DNA of 64,000 bases. Source: Arenimonas oryziterrae DSM 21050 = YC6267 (lineage in GTDB: Bacteria; Pseudomonadota; Gammaproteobacteria; Xanthomonadales; Xanthomonadaceae). The number at the start of each line of letters is the position of its first letter. The first letter of the stretch is position 1. The position numbers and the translations under genes were made by a program. The notes beneath the pieces are model-generated. The model did not search any database, was not told where the DNA came from, and saw only the letters and a list, made by a program, of their open reading frames with translations. The stretch is from the NCBI RefSeq assembly GCF_000420545.1, contig NZ_ATVD01000001.1, forward strand, positions 186,001 to 250,000, in the 5' to 3' direction. This document shows, piece by piece, positions 52,991-61,951 of this stretch.

Positions 52991-53601
52991 CAGGTCTGCT
53001 CCAGCGCACGCAGCCAGAACGTCAGCGGCTTCTCGGTCTCTTCGCTCTCGCCGACTTCGCGCCAGGCCAGGTGCATCGTCATGCCCGGTTGCCGGACATA
53101 ACCGCGCTTGTGCCAGAACGCGTCGTTGCCGCGATAGTCGGCTGGCTGCCGCGGGTCGCTCGGCAGGCGGTCGACGGCGGCGAATCCGGTCCACAGGAAC
53201 CGTCCCAGCGCCCGTGCATGTGCTTCGCGTTCGTCGAAGAAGCGGTGGCCCAGACCCAGGCCGCGATAAGCCGGCAGCAGCACCGACTCGCCGAAATAGA
53301 ACACGTCCGACACCGGAATGCCGCGCGCCTGTACCGGCGCCTGGAACACCTCGCTGTCCTGCGCGAGTGGAATGCCCGTCGCGGCACCGATCACGCGATC
53401 GCCATCACGCGCCAGCACGAAGACGCTTTCGGGCGAATCGGCGTACGCCGCGAGGTATTTTTCCTCGAACTGTGCGTCGCCGTCGTAAAGATAGGGAAAA
53501 TCGCGGAATACCGCGATGCGCAACGCCGCCACCTCGTGCAGGTGCGCGACGACCTCCTGACCGCGCAGGACGAGGATCTTCGGGGACGGTGCGGTCGTCA
53601 T
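52990..53601 (-). CDS. GNAT-family N-acetyltransferase
   Basis: The 203-residue protein has the acetyl-CoA binding segment SVLLPAYRGLGLGHRFF near 108-124, where RGLGLG is the pyrophosphate-binding motif, and a preceding beta-strand VIGAATGIPLA. The C-terminal part ends in WHKRGYVRQPGMTMHLAW, consistent with a GNAT fold. The target of acetylation is unknown. The stop overlaps the nitrilase ATG by one base and it starts 10 bp after the SnoaL-like stop, so it belongs to the same transcript. Confidence 0.9.
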   Translation of the reverse strand: MTTAPSPKILVLRGQEVVAHLHEVAALRIAVFRDFPYLYDGDAQFEEKYLAAYADSPESVFVLARDGDRVIGAATGIPLAQDSEVFQAPVQARGIPVSDVFYFGESVLLPAYRGLGLGHRFFDEREAHARALGRFLWTGFAAVDRLPSDPRQPADYRGNDAFWHKRGYVRQPGMTMHLAWREVGESEETEKPLTFWLRALEQT

Positions 53602-53611
53602 GGCGTGCCGG

Positions 53612-54016
53612 TCAGGCCGAGACCTGATCGATCCAGTCCTGCAGGTTGTAGTAATTGCTGACGCGCGCGATGCGCCCGTCGACGAGGTCGAAGAATGCAC
53701 CGCCGGGCAGCACGTATTCCTGGCCGCGTGCCGGCGGCAGGCCGTCGTCGTCGAACTTGTAGTTGCCGTGCACGACGTATTCCGCGGCAGCGCGGCGACC
53801 ATCGGCGGTCGCCATCACGACGATCTGGCGGAGCTGTTCGCCATAGCAGCGATCCATGCGCGCGAGGAACGCGCGGAACGCATCGCGACCGACTTCGCGC
53901 TCGCCCTGGTTGAGGTCGTGCGCGACGTCCTCCGACAGGCAGGCCAACATGGCCTCCCAGTCGCCGCGATTGAACGCGGCGTAGTAGCGCTGGATGAGTT
54001 CGATGGCTTCCTGCAT
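53612..54016 (-). CDS. SnoaL-like / NTF2-fold protein
   Basis: The 134-residue protein has the SnoaL-like NTF2-fold pattern: an N-terminal helical segment IELIQRYYAAFNRGDWEAMLACLSEDVAHDLNQG, a central conserved GRDAFRAFLARM, and the C-terminal DLVDGRIARVSNYYNLQDW. Polyketide cyclase and steroid isomerase relatives show similar scaffolds. Catalytic residues are not evident, so the reaction is unknown. It is the first gene of the minus-strand Cre cluster, 78 bp from the divergent rlmJ. Confidence 0.87.
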   Translation of the reverse strand: MQEAIELIQRYYAAFNRGDWEAMLACLSEDVAHDLNQGEREVGRDAFRAFLARMDRCYGEQLRQIVVMATADGRRAAAEYVVHGNYKFDDDGLPPARGQEYVLPGGAFFDLVDGRIARVSNYYNLQDWIDQVSA

Positions 54017-54094
54017 GGCTCTCCTGCCGGCCGGCGCGGGTCGAGGGATGGCAGAACTTTGGCGCTGCCTGCGGCAAGTCTATATCCTGACCCG

Positions 54095-54940
54095 ATGAAC
54101 TACCGCCACGCCTTCCATGCCGGCAACCACGCCGATGTCCTCAAGCATATCGTGCTGATCGCCCTGCTCGAGGCCCTCAAACGCAAGGACACGCCTTTTT
54201 TCGTCCTCGACACCCATGCCGGTCGCGGCCAGTACCTGCTGCAGGGCGAGCATGCAGACAAGACCGGCGAGGCCCGCGGCGGCATCTTCCGCCTGTTCGT
54301 GCTGCACGGCCTGCCGGCCCTGGTGCAGCGCTATCTCAAGCGCGTGCAGGCCGACAACCCGGTCGGTGCCCTGGTCAACTATCCCGGCTCGCCCCTGCTC
54401 GCGGCGCAAATGATGCGCGACGGCGACCGCCTGGCCGCCTGCGAGCTGCAGCCCGAGGAAGCGCGCGCACTCGCGGCTCTGTTCAAGACCGACAGCCGCG
54501 TCGGCGTGCACGCACGCGACGGCTACGGCGCAGTGAAGGCGATGCTGCCGCCGAAGGAAAAACGCGGCCTGGTGCTGATCGACCCGCCCTACGAGGCCCA
54601 GGAAGCGGAGTTCGGCACGATCTTGACCGCGCTCAAGGAAGGTCTGGCGCGCTGGCCGACCGGCATGTTCGCGGTGTGGTATCCGATCAAACAGCGACGG
54701 ACGCTCAATCCGTTCTTCCGTAAAGTCGCCCACCTGCCCTGCAAGTCCGCGTTCACGGTCGAACTGCTGGTGCGTGCCGACGACTCGCCCCTGCGCCTGA
54801 ATGGCAGCGGCATGTTGATCGTCAATCCGCCCTACCAGCTCGACAGCGAACTGGCGCCGGTGCTGCCCGTGCTCTCGCGCCTGCTCGGCGAGGCGCATGC
54901 GAACGCGCGCCTGGACTGGATCATTCGCGAAGGAACCTGA
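54095..54940 (+). CDS. rlmJ: 23S rRNA (adenine(2030)-N6)-methyltransferase RlmJ
   Basis: RlmJ methylates A2030 of 23S rRNA using SAM. The 281-residue protein has the N-terminal YRHAFHAGNHADVLKHIVL motif (3-21), the SAM site LDTHAGRGQYLL near 42-53, and the DPPY catalytic motif LIDPPYEAQEAEFG near 164-177. Start: ATG at 54095, with TATATC 9 nt upstream as a possible -10, giving a nearly leaderless transcript. The VOC gene follows 3 bp after the stop. Confidence 0.96.
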   Translation: MNYRHAFHAGNHADVLKHIVLIALLEALKRKDTPFFVLDTHAGRGQYLLQGEHADKTGEARGGIFRLFVLHGLPALVQRYLKRVQADNPVGALVNYPGSPLLAAQMMRDGDRLAACELQPEEARALAALFKTDSRVGVHARDGYGAVKAMLPPKEKRGLVLIDPPYEAQEAEFGTILTALKEGLARWPTGMFAVWYPIKQRRTLNPFFRKVAHLPCKSAFTVELLVRADDSPLRLNGSGMLIVNPPYQLDSELAPVLPVLSRLLGEAHANARLDWIIREGT

Positions 54941-54943
54941 GCC

Positions 54944-55342
54944 ATGGCCCGGAACATCGCGGCGCTAAGCCTGCTCGTGCGTGACTACGATGAAGCGATC
55001 GCCTGGTACACGACGGTGCTCGGCTTCGATCTGATCGAGGACACGCGGCTGGGCGAGGACAAACGCTGGGTACTGGTCGCGCCGAAAGGCTCGGGACAGA
55101 CGCGATTGCTGCTGGCGAAGGCCGTGGGCCCGGAACAAACCGCCGCGATCGGGCATCAAGCCGGCGGTCGCGTGTTCCTGTTCCTGCATACCGATGATTT
55201 CGCCGGCGACTACGCGCGCATGCAATCGCTGGGCGCGCATTTCCGCGAAGCCCCGCGCACCGAGGCCTACGGCACCGTCGCCGTTTTCGAGGATCTCTAC
55301 GGCAACGCCTGGGATCTTCTGCGACTCGCTTCCGACCCTTAA
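54944..55342 (+). CDS. VOC family (glyoxalase-like) protein
   Basis: The 132-residue protein shows two beta-alpha-beta-beta-beta modules of the vicinal oxygen chelate fold, with LLVRDYDEAIAWYTTVLGFDLIEDTRLG near 9-36 and VAVFEDLYGNAWDLL near 112-126. Metal ligands His, Glu and Gln expected in glyoxalase are partly visible (ED, GNAWDL). The substrate is unknown. It starts 3 bp after rlmJ and is probably cotranscribed with it. A hairpin terminator follows. Confidence 0.88.
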   Translation: MARNIAALSLLVRDYDEAIAWYTTVLGFDLIEDTRLGEDKRWVLVAPKGSGQTRLLLAKAVGPEQTAAIGHQAGGRVFLFLHTDDFAGDYARMQSLGAHFREAPRTEAYGTVAVFEDLYGNAWDLLRLASDP

Positions 55343-55350
55343 AAACAGCG

Positions 55351-55383
55351 AGGCCGCGACCACCCAAGGGGCGGCCGCGGCCT
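55351..55383 (-). terminator. Intrinsic terminator between convergent genes
   Basis: AGGCCGCG (55351-55358) and CGCGGCCT (55376-55383) form an 8-bp stem around an 17-nt loop. AAAAA just to the left (55341-55345) becomes a U-run on the minus-strand transcript, so it should end the secreted-protein gene at 55405-56136; it may also act after the VOC gene. Confidence 0.5.
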
Positions 55384-55404
55384 GCGCCACGCCAGCTCAG
55401 GCGA

Positions 55405-56136
55405 TCAATCGCCCTGGAAGCGCGTACCGAAGATGATGCTCGCGTTCGACACCATGTTCGTCTGACCGGTCAGGCCGGCTCGGATGGTGATCTTGCGGTT
55501 GAAGAAGTTGTTCGCCTGCGCCGGCGTCAGACCATAGGTCTCGATGAGCGAGCGCTTGCTGACCAGACCCGAGATGCAATCGCGCGAGTACTGGATGGTG
55601 TGCGTCGCATTCTGGCCCGGCTCGATCGAACGGTAGTCGCGATAGGTCGGAAGCAGGACGTCGAAGCCGCCATTGAACGGAAGCTCGGTGGTCGGATCGA
55701 TCAGGGCCGGGTTGTTCAGCACCGGGCTCTCGATGCGGAACTTGCCGCGCACCAGGAAACGCGCGTTCTGGCGCACGCCGGTCGGATTGTTGAACGTGTA
55801 GGTCATGATCGGCGTCGCCCAATGGCAGAGCATGCTGTTGCTGCTGTTCGCCGGCAGGGTGATGCGGCCCAGATCGGGATAGTCGAACGAAGTGACGACG
55901 GCGTCGGGATTAACCACGAGGCAGCGATCGTCCACGCCCAGCGGGAAATCCGGGTCCGGCGTGCAGTCGCTGGTCAGCAGGACGCTGCCGGTCGACACCA
56001 CGCCGATCCAATGCACGACACGGCCGAAGGAATCGGCATCGCCGACGGATTCGTCGGTGACAGCGGCGTAACCAAGCCCCACGACGCCAAGGCTGGCGGC
56101 GGTTGCCAAAAGAAGGGTGGCAAGATTGCGTTTCAT
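55405..56136 (-). CDS. Secreted protein of unknown function
   Basis: The 243-residue product begins with a signal peptide (MKRNLATLLLATAASLGVVGLGYA, cleavage after about residue 24). The mature part is soluble, with CTPDPDFPLGVDDRCLVVNPD near 58-78, four or five cysteines in total and a beta-rich pattern; no domain I recognise is present. A strong ribosome-binding site AGAGGA precedes the ATG by about 7 nt. It is divergent from the polysaccharide deacetylase across 218 bp. The N-terminal half has SVLLTSDC, which suggests disulfide-bonded extracellular domains. Confidence 0.8.
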   Translation of the reverse strand: MKRNLATLLLATAASLGVVGLGYAAVTDESVGDADSFGRVVHWIGVVSTGSVLLTSDCTPDPDFPLGVDDRCLVVNPDAVVTSFDYPDLGRITLPANSSNSMLCHWATPIMTYTFNNPTGVRQNARFLVRGKFRIESPVLNNPALIDPTTELPFNGGFDVLLPTYRDYRSIEPGQNATHTIQYSRDCISGLVSKRSLIETYGLTPAQANNFFNRKITIRAGLTGQTNMVSNASIIFGTRFQGD

Positions 56137-56354
56137 CGAGAGTTCCTCTGGGTCATGAGGCGCGCCACCATAGGCGCGCGACGTGGCCTTCAGGGCGGCC
56201 ACGAATGCAGCGAACGTGCCGATGTCGTCCCGGCGGACACGGACGGCCCCGACAAATGTTTTCTTAACGCCTTTCACGGTCGGCGAAGCCTGCTAGGCTG
56301 ATCCCGCCGCAGGGGTGCGGCCCCCAGCCCGATGATCGCGGAGACCGCCGACGC

Positions 56355-57413
56355 ATGTTCCTGTCCTCTCGCCCTGCCGGAAAACGTCTGCTCGCCTGCG
56401 CGGGCCTGCTGCTCCTCCTGCTGACGCCACTCGCGTCTGCCACGGGCACCACCGCGACCAAGCCGGCGACAGCGGCGGCGGTGGATCGCCGCATCAGCAT
56501 CACCATCGACGACCTGCCCTGGGCCACGATCAACGACGGCAGCTGGCCCGTCGCGGAAGGCAAGTCCATTTCCGCGGAATTGTCGGCGCATCACGACCGA
56601 CTGATGGCCGCGCTCGCACAGGCGAAGGTGCCGGTCGTCGGATTCGTCAACGAAGGCAAGCTCGTCGCCGGCACGCGCGTGGACACCGCGCGCGTGCACA
56701 TGCTGCGCGACTGGCTGGACGCGGGCGCGGACCTGGGCAACCACACCTACGGTCACGACGATCTGCACGCGGTCGGGCTGGAAGCGTTCGAAGGCGAAAT
56801 CCTGCACGGCGAAATCTTCCTGCGCCCGCTGCTCGCCGAACGCGACAAGACGCCGCGCTGGTTCCGTCATCCGTATCTGCGTGCCGGCCGCACGCCCGAG
56901 GACAAGGCCGCGCTGGAGGCTTTCCTCGCCGAGCACGGCTATCGCATCGCACCGGTGACCGTCGACACCTCCGACTGGGTCTGGGCGGCCGCGTATCGCA
57001 AGACGCTGGCGAATCCCGGCATCCAGGACGGTCTGCGCGAAGAGACGCTGGCGCGGCTTCGCCACGACTATGTGCCGTACATGATCGCCAAGATCGACTA
57101 TTTCGAGCAGCAATCGATTGGCCTGCTCGGCTACAACCTGCCGCAGATCCTGCTCATGCATGCCAATGAGCTCAATGCCGATACCTATGCCGAGCTGATC
57201 GCCGCGATCCGCGCGCGCGGCTACCGTTTCGTCACGCTGGAGGAAGCCGTCGCCGATCCGGCCTACCGGCGCGCCGATGCCTACACCGGCAAATGGGGCC
57301 CTAGCTGGATCCACCGGTGGGCGATCGGCGAGAAGAAGCCGAAGGAATTTTTCGCCGGCGAGCCGAAAGTCGCCCCCTGGGTCATGGAACTGGCGGGCGT
57401 GGATTCGGAATAG
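56355..57413 (+). CDS. Polysaccharide deacetylase family protein
   Basis: The 352-residue exported protein has a signal peptide (about 1-33) and a NodB-type barrel. Motif 1 is ISITIDDLP near 48-56, with the acidic pair Asp53/54; motif 2 is LGNHTYGHDDLH near 130-141 with the metal-binding histidines; WFRHPYLRAGRTP near 172-184 gives motif 3. Such enzymes remove N- or O-acetyl groups from glycans such as peptidoglycan or chitin. The substrate is not known. An alpha/beta hydrolase follows 44 bp downstream on the same strand. Confidence 0.92.
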   Translation: MFLSSRPAGKRLLACAGLLLLLLTPLASATGTTATKPATAAAVDRRISITIDDLPWATINDGSWPVAEGKSISAELSAHHDRLMAALAQAKVPVVGFVNEGKLVAGTRVDTARVHMLRDWLDAGADLGNHTYGHDDLHAVGLEAFEGEILHGEIFLRPLLAERDKTPRWFRHPYLRAGRTPEDKAALEAFLAEHGYRIAPVTVDTSDWVWAAAYRKTLANPGIQDGLREETLARLRHDYVPYMIAKIDYFEQQSIGLLGYNLPQILLMHANELNADTYAELIAAIRARGYRFVTLEEAVADPAYRRADAYTGKWGPSWIHRWAIGEKKPKEFFAGEPKVAPWVMELAGVDSE

Positions 57414-57457
57414 GTTTTGCTGTCAACGGAACCGGCGATCGGGCGTTGAAGGGACCA

Positions 57458-58414
57458 ATGCCCGATGAGAGAGACCCCATGCGCTTTCCGCCCCCGCTGC
57501 TGACCGGCTTGCTGTTGTCGCTGATCGTTCTTGGCGCGACGGCGCGTCCCTTGGGCGCGCGTCTGGGCCAGGCACGTGGCAACACGGGCAGTGAAACAAC
57601 CATCGAGCTACCCGCTGGCGCCCGCATCCAGCGCAACCTCGCCTATGGCAGCGATCCGGCCCAGGTCATGGACGTCTATCTGCCCGCCGGTGCGAAGAAC
57701 GCGCCGGTCATTTTCATGGTGCATGGCGGTGCCTGGCGCGTGGGCGACAAAGGCGCGGCGAACGTCGTGCAGAACAAGGTCGCGCGCTGGCTGCCGCGCG
57801 GTTTCATTTTCGTGTCGATCAACTACCGCATGCTGCCTGCGCAGGATGCCTTGCAGCAGGCCGACGACGTCGCCCGCGCGCTCGCTTTCGCGCAGGCGCA
57901 GGCGGCGTCCTGGGGCGGCGATCGCGACCAGTTCGTGCTGATGGGACATTCGGCCGGCGCGCATCTCGTCGCCCTGCTCGCTGCCGCGCCGGCAAGAGCA
58001 AGCGCCCTGGGCGCGCGCCGATGGCTGGGCACCGTGTCGCTCGACAGCGCGGCGATCGACATCGTCGCTGTGATGAACCGGCGTCACCTGCCGTTCTACG
58101 ACCAGGCCTTCGGCGCGGATCCGGCGCGTTGGCAACAGGCCTCGCCGATGCAAATGCTCGCGCGCGGCGCCACGCCGCTGCTGGCCGTGTGTTCGAGCCA
58201 GCGCCGCGACCAGCCCTGCACGCAGGCGCAGGCCTATGTCGACAAATCGAACGGCCTGGGCGCCCGCGCCGCCCTGCTACCGCAGGACCGCACGCATGCT
58301 CAGATCAATGCCGACCTCGGCGAGCCGGGCGGCTACACCGATGCGGTGGAAAACTTCATGGCCTCGCTCGATCCCGGGCTCGCCCAACGACTGGGCGATC
58401 GCGCGTCCCGCTAG
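57458..58414 (+). CDS. Exported alpha/beta hydrolase (esterase/lipase family)
   Basis: The 318-residue product has an N-terminal membrane or signal segment (about 13-30) and an alpha/beta-hydrolase_3-type core with VHGGAWRVGDKGAAN (oxyanion hole) near 87-101 and the nucleophile elbow GHSAG near 166-170, preceded by DVARALAFAQAQAASWGGD. The histidine is likely in DRTHAQINADLG. I choose the ATG at 57458 for AAGGG at the right distance; the ATG 7 codons later, with GAGAGA, is an alternative. It follows the polysaccharide deacetylase. Confidence 0.86.
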   Translation: MPDERDPMRFPPPLLTGLLLSLIVLGATARPLGARLGQARGNTGSETTIELPAGARIQRNLAYGSDPAQVMDVYLPAGAKNAPVIFMVHGGAWRVGDKGAANVVQNKVARWLPRGFIFVSINYRMLPAQDALQQADDVARALAFAQAQAASWGGDRDQFVLMGHSAGAHLVALLAAAPARASALGARRWLGTVSLDSAAIDIVAVMNRRHLPFYDQAFGADPARWQQASPMQMLARGATPLLAVCSSQRRDQPCTQAQAYVDKSNGLGARAALLPQDRTHAQINADLGEPGGYTDAVENFMASLDPGLAQRLGDRASR

Positions 58415-58420
58415 GCGCCG

Positions 58421-59605
58421 CTAATTCGGCGCCTGCGCCGTTGGCGGGCGCGGTCGAAGCACGAGCAAGGCCAGAATGCCGGCGACCAACCCCCAAAACG
58501 CCGAGCCGATGCCGAACAGACTCACACCCGAGGCCGTCACCAGGAAGGTGATGATCGCCGACTCGCGTTCGGATTCGCGCGCCAGCGCCGTCGCCAGTCC
58601 GTTGCCGATCGTGCCCAGCAAGGCCAGACCGGCGATGACGGCGATCAACTCTTTCGGAAAGGCCGCGAACACCGCCGCGACGGTAGCGCCGAATACGCCG
58701 ACCAGGCAGTAGAAAACCCCGGCGAACACCGCCGCGACGTAGCGCTTGCCCGGATCCTCGTGCGCTTCCCGGCCCGTGCAGATCGCGGCGGTGATCGCCG
58801 CGAGATTCAGCGCGTATGCGCCGAACGGTGCCAGCAGCAAGGTCGCGACCCCGGTCCAGCCAATGGTCGGCGAAATCGGCACGGCAAACCCGGAGGCACG
58901 TTGCACCGTCACGCCCGGTACGTTCTGCGACGCCATCGTCACGACGAACAGCGGCACCGCGATGCCGATGATCGTCGACACGGAGAACGCCGGCGTCGTC
59001 CAGATCGGTCGCGCGAAATCCAGGGTCAACCCTTCGAAACGCAGCAAGCCCTGCGCGGCGGCGATCGTCATGCCAAGCGCCAGCGTCAGCAGCACCGCGT
59101 AACGCGGCGACAGGCGTCGCATCAGCAGATAGGCCACGAACATCGGCAAGGCCATGCCGAACTGCGTCTTCATCGCGACGAAGGCGTCCATGCCGAAACG
59201 CAACAGCACCCCCGCGAGCATGCCGGCGCCGATCGCAGCGGGAATGCGATCGATGAGCCGCTCGAACAGGCCGCTGAAGCCCGCGATCGTGATAAGCACG
59301 GCGGAAACCACGAAGGCGCCGATCGCCTCGGGCAGCGAGGCGCCGGCCGCGCCGGTGATCAGCATCGCCGCACCGGGTGTCGACCAGGCCGTGACCACCG
59401 GCATGCGATAGCGCAGGGACAGACCGATGCAGGTCAGCCCCATGCCCCAGCCCAGCGCCCACATCCACGAGGCGATCTCGGCTGGGTTCGCGCCGACTGC
59501 CTGCGCACCCTGGAAAACGATGACCGCCGAACTGGTGAAACCGACGAGCACCGTGACGAAGCCGGCGACGAGAGCCGACACGGAAAAATCCTTGCGCAGC
59601 GACAT
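58421..59605 (-). CDS. BenE-family benzoate/H+ symporter
   Basis: The 394-residue protein has about 12 transmembrane segments and the BenE family pattern: SVSALVAGFVTVLVGFTSS near the N-terminus, ITGAAGASLPEAIGAFVVS, PLFVVTMASQNVPGVTVQRASGF and the C-terminal ITFLVTASGVSLFGIGSAFWGLVAG. BenE proteins import benzoate or related compounds with protons. The ATG at 59605 has AAGGA 7 nt upstream; one five codons earlier overlaps the M14 stop. It is convergent with the alpha/beta hydrolase by 6 bp. There are no benzoate catabolic genes here. Confidence 0.92.
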   Translation of the reverse strand: MSLRKDFSVSALVAGFVTVLVGFTSSAVIVFQGAQAVGANPAEIASWMWALGWGMGLTCIGLSLRYRMPVVTAWSTPGAAMLITGAAGASLPEAIGAFVVSAVLITIAGFSGLFERLIDRIPAAIGAGMLAGVLLRFGMDAFVAMKTQFGMALPMFVAYLLMRRLSPRYAVLLTLALGMTIAAAQGLLRFEGLTLDFARPIWTTPAFSVSTIIGIAVPLFVVTMASQNVPGVTVQRASGFAVPISPTIGWTGVATLLLAPFGAYALNLAAITAAICTGREAHEDPGKRYVAAVFAGVFYCLVGVFGATVAAVFAAFPKELIAVIAGLALLGTIGNGLATALARESERESAIITFLVTASGVSLFGIGSAFWGLVAGILALLVLRPRPPTAQAPN

Positions 59606-59616
59606 GCCTCGTTCCT

Positions 59617-61128
59617 TCATCCGATACCGTGCACCCGCCACGCCGGGAATTCGCTGCCCGGCGCCGGATCGGACACGAGCCCGCAAGCCAGCAAGCCATC
59701 ATCGCTGCCGGCCTCGCACAGGTAGACCGCGATCGCGCCGTATTGCTGGTCGGTGCGCACCAGGGACCAGCCTGGCGGCAAGGGACGACGCTCGGCGCGA
59801 TAGTCAGCCTCGAGGTTCGTCGCCGCATCGGCTTCGAGAATGTCGCGACCGGCGATGCTCGCCACGCCGCGCACGATCGCGATCTCGGCATCGAGGGCCG
59901 GTGCGACCGTCGGCGTTTCCACACGCAGCCCATGCCGCGCGAGATGCGCGGCAATCGCCGGCGGCACCGCATAGGCCAAAGGGCGCCGCACGATCTGCTC
60001 GCCGACGAAATTCCCGATGTACGGCACCTTCACGCTGATCGGACCGCCCTGCAGCGTGTACGGCTCGCGCGTGAGCACTTCGATCTCGCGATCGGCGAAC
60101 GCTTCCAGCCGGTAACGCACGGCGATGTCTTCGCGCGGCTGCGTGCAGGTCGCCAGCAAGGCGACGATCTGCTGGCCGTGCGCGGCGACATGGGCCAAGG
60201 TCTCGCGCAGGAAGGCATAGGTCACCAGTACACGCTCGGCGAAGCTGATGTAGGCATAGGTCTCCAGCAGCAGGTCGAGTCGGTTGGTCAGGCCGCGATA
60301 GTTGCCGCCGAAACGCGGATGGTGCGTGTAGGTGATCCAGCCGGTGCCCTGCCCGCCTTCGTCGCGCTGGAAGTTGCCGTAGTAGGACGTGTCCAGACCT
60401 TCGCGCGATTTGACCGCGGCCGTCACCGCCGGCAGGAGGGTCTCGCGCATGTACGCGATCGGCTCGGGGCGGCCGCTGAGCACCGTATGCGGAATGTCGT
60501 AGGTCAGCGCGAAACGGTGGATCGAACCATTGGTCGCGTGGCAGTCGATCACCAGGTGCGCGTTCCAGACGTGGCAGACGCCGGTCTGCAGCAGGCGCAT
60601 CTCCGCGCCTTCGTGACGCATGTAGTCGCGATTGAGATTGATGCCCGCGGCATTCACGCGCGTGCCCACGCCGGAATCCGGGCCGAGCTGGCCGCTGAAC
60701 TTGGTGATGTCCAGACGACGGTTCTCGGGGCTGATGCGGTCGTTGCCGTCAGCATTGAACAGCGGAACGACGACCAGGGTCATGCGCTCGAGCAGGTCGC
60801 CGTGGTGGCCGGCGAGGATGTCGCGCACCAGCATCAGGCTCGCTTCCTTGCCTTCGACTTCGCCGGCATGGATGCCGTTGATCACCAACACCACGGGCAA
60901 GCCCGAGGCGTGCGCGGCGGCCGGCGTGAAATGTCCGTGCGCCGACAGCACCAGCAAGGGCAGCGATCGACCTTCGGGTGTCGTGCCGAAATCGGCGATA
61001 TGCAGACGCGGATCGCCCAGTGCGCGCAAGGCCTCGACGAAGGCGACGACATCGGCATGGCGCGAGGTATAGGTGTAGTCGCTGCTTTCGGCGCGGGTCA
61101 GCGGTGGCGTGGCGGCAGGCAGGGGCAT
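59617..61128 (-). CDS. M14-family zinc carboxypeptidase-like protein
   Basis: The 503-residue protein has an M14 metallopeptidase fold. The zinc ligands are in INGIHAGEVEGKEA (His87 and Glu90) and LVIDCHATNGS (His near 195), and GINLNRDYMRHEGAEMR near 169-185 is the arginine-containing substrate region. No signal peptide is obvious, so it may be cytoplasmic. The C-terminal half (from about 330) is larger than in small M14 enzymes. Its stop overlaps an alternative BenE start and is 11 bp before the chosen one, so the two are probably cotranscribed. Substrate unknown. Confidence 0.87.
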   Translation of the reverse strand: MPLPAATPPLTRAESSDYTYTSRHADVVAFVEALRALGDPRLHIADFGTTPEGRSLPLLVLSAHGHFTPAAAHASGLPVVLVINGIHAGEVEGKEASLMLVRDILAGHHGDLLERMTLVVVPLFNADGNDRISPENRRLDITKFSGQLGPDSGVGTRVNAAGINLNRDYMRHEGAEMRLLQTGVCHVWNAHLVIDCHATNGSIHRFALTYDIPHTVLSGRPEPIAYMRETLLPAVTAAVKSREGLDTSYYGNFQRDEGGQGTGWITYTHHPRFGGNYRGLTNRLDLLLETYAYISFAERVLVTYAFLRETLAHVAAHGQQIVALLATCTQPREDIAVRYRLEAFADREIEVLTREPYTLQGGPISVKVPYIGNFVGEQIVRRPLAYAVPPAIAAHLARHGLRVETPTVAPALDAEIAIVRGVASIAGRDILEADAATNLEADYRAERRPLPPGWSLVRTDQQYGAIAVYLCEAGSDDGLLACGLVSDPAPGSEFPAWRVHGIG

Positions 61129-61231
61129 CGGCGGTCTCCGGGGTGACCTGCGGATTCTAGCGGACTGGACTGCCTGCCCCGACAGCACGGGCGACCGTGC
61201 GTGGACGTCCGCGCTCCCGCTAAAATGAGCC

Positions 61232-61951
61232 ATGACGACTTCCGACACGTCCATTGCTGCGCAGCTTGCCCACGAAGGCCACGCCTTCGTGCCCGCGACG
61301 ACGATGCGCGAACGGCTTGCCGCGACCGGCGCCCTGTCCGACTGGAGCGCGTTCACCGCGAGCTGGAATGACCTGGGTCTCGACGAATACATGGCCGACC
61401 ACGGCCGCTACCGTCGTCGACGCCACGCCGTTTTCGTTGCCGGCGCCGATGGCACCGTCCGGCGCGCAGCGCATCAGCCGCATTACCAGGGTCTGGACTA
61501 CAACCCGCTCAACGGCGGCATCGAGCGCTGGTTCGAACCCATCGCGGACGCCATCGGGGACGGCGCCAGCCTGAGAACCATCCTCGCGTATTGCCATGCC
61601 TTGTTCGGCGGCCTCGCACCGGCCGTTGCCCGTTGGCAGGTCGAAGTGCATCAGTTCCGCATCGAAGCGCGTCCCGGCGAGCCCGGCCAGCCGACACCGG
61701 AAGGCATGCACCGCGACGGCGTCGACTATGTGCTCGTCCTGCTCGTCCAGCGCATCAACATCGCCAGCGGTACGACCCTGATCGGCACGAAACAAGGCGG
61801 CTTCACGCACAGCTTCACCTTGACTGCGCCTTTCGATGCCGCGCTGGTCGACGATAATCGCGTGCATCACGGCGTCACGCCGGTCGAGCCGCTCGATCCC
61901 GCCCTGCCCGCGTATCGCGATGTCCTGGTCGTGACCTTCCGTCGCGCCTAG
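61232..61951 (+). CDS. 2OG-Fe(II) dioxygenase family protein (PF10014-like)
   Basis: The 239-residue protein resembles the 2OG-Fe dioxygenase family that includes L-isoleucine hydroxylase. The iron-binding HxD is in PEGMHRDGVDYV near 156-167 (His about 160 and Asp 162), and the distal histidine and arginine are in RVHHGVTPVEP near 208-218. It likely hydroxylates an amino acid or related metabolite. A TAAAAT element lies at 61221-61226, 6 nt before the ATG, and no Shine-Dalgarno sequence is visible, suggesting a leaderless transcript. The last 4 bp, CTAG, are shared with the stop codon of fdhD on the other strand. Confidence 0.88.
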   Translation: MTTSDTSIAAQLAHEGHAFVPATTMRERLAATGALSDWSAFTASWNDLGLDEYMADHGRYRRRRHAVFVAGADGTVRRAAHQPHYQGLDYNPLNGGIERWFEPIADAIGDGASLRTILAYCHALFGGLAPAVARWQVEVHQFRIEARPGEPGQPTPEGMHRDGVDYVLVLLVQRINIASGTTLIGTKQGGFTHSFTLTAPFDAALVDDNRVHHGVTPVEPLDPALPAYRDVLVVTFRRA

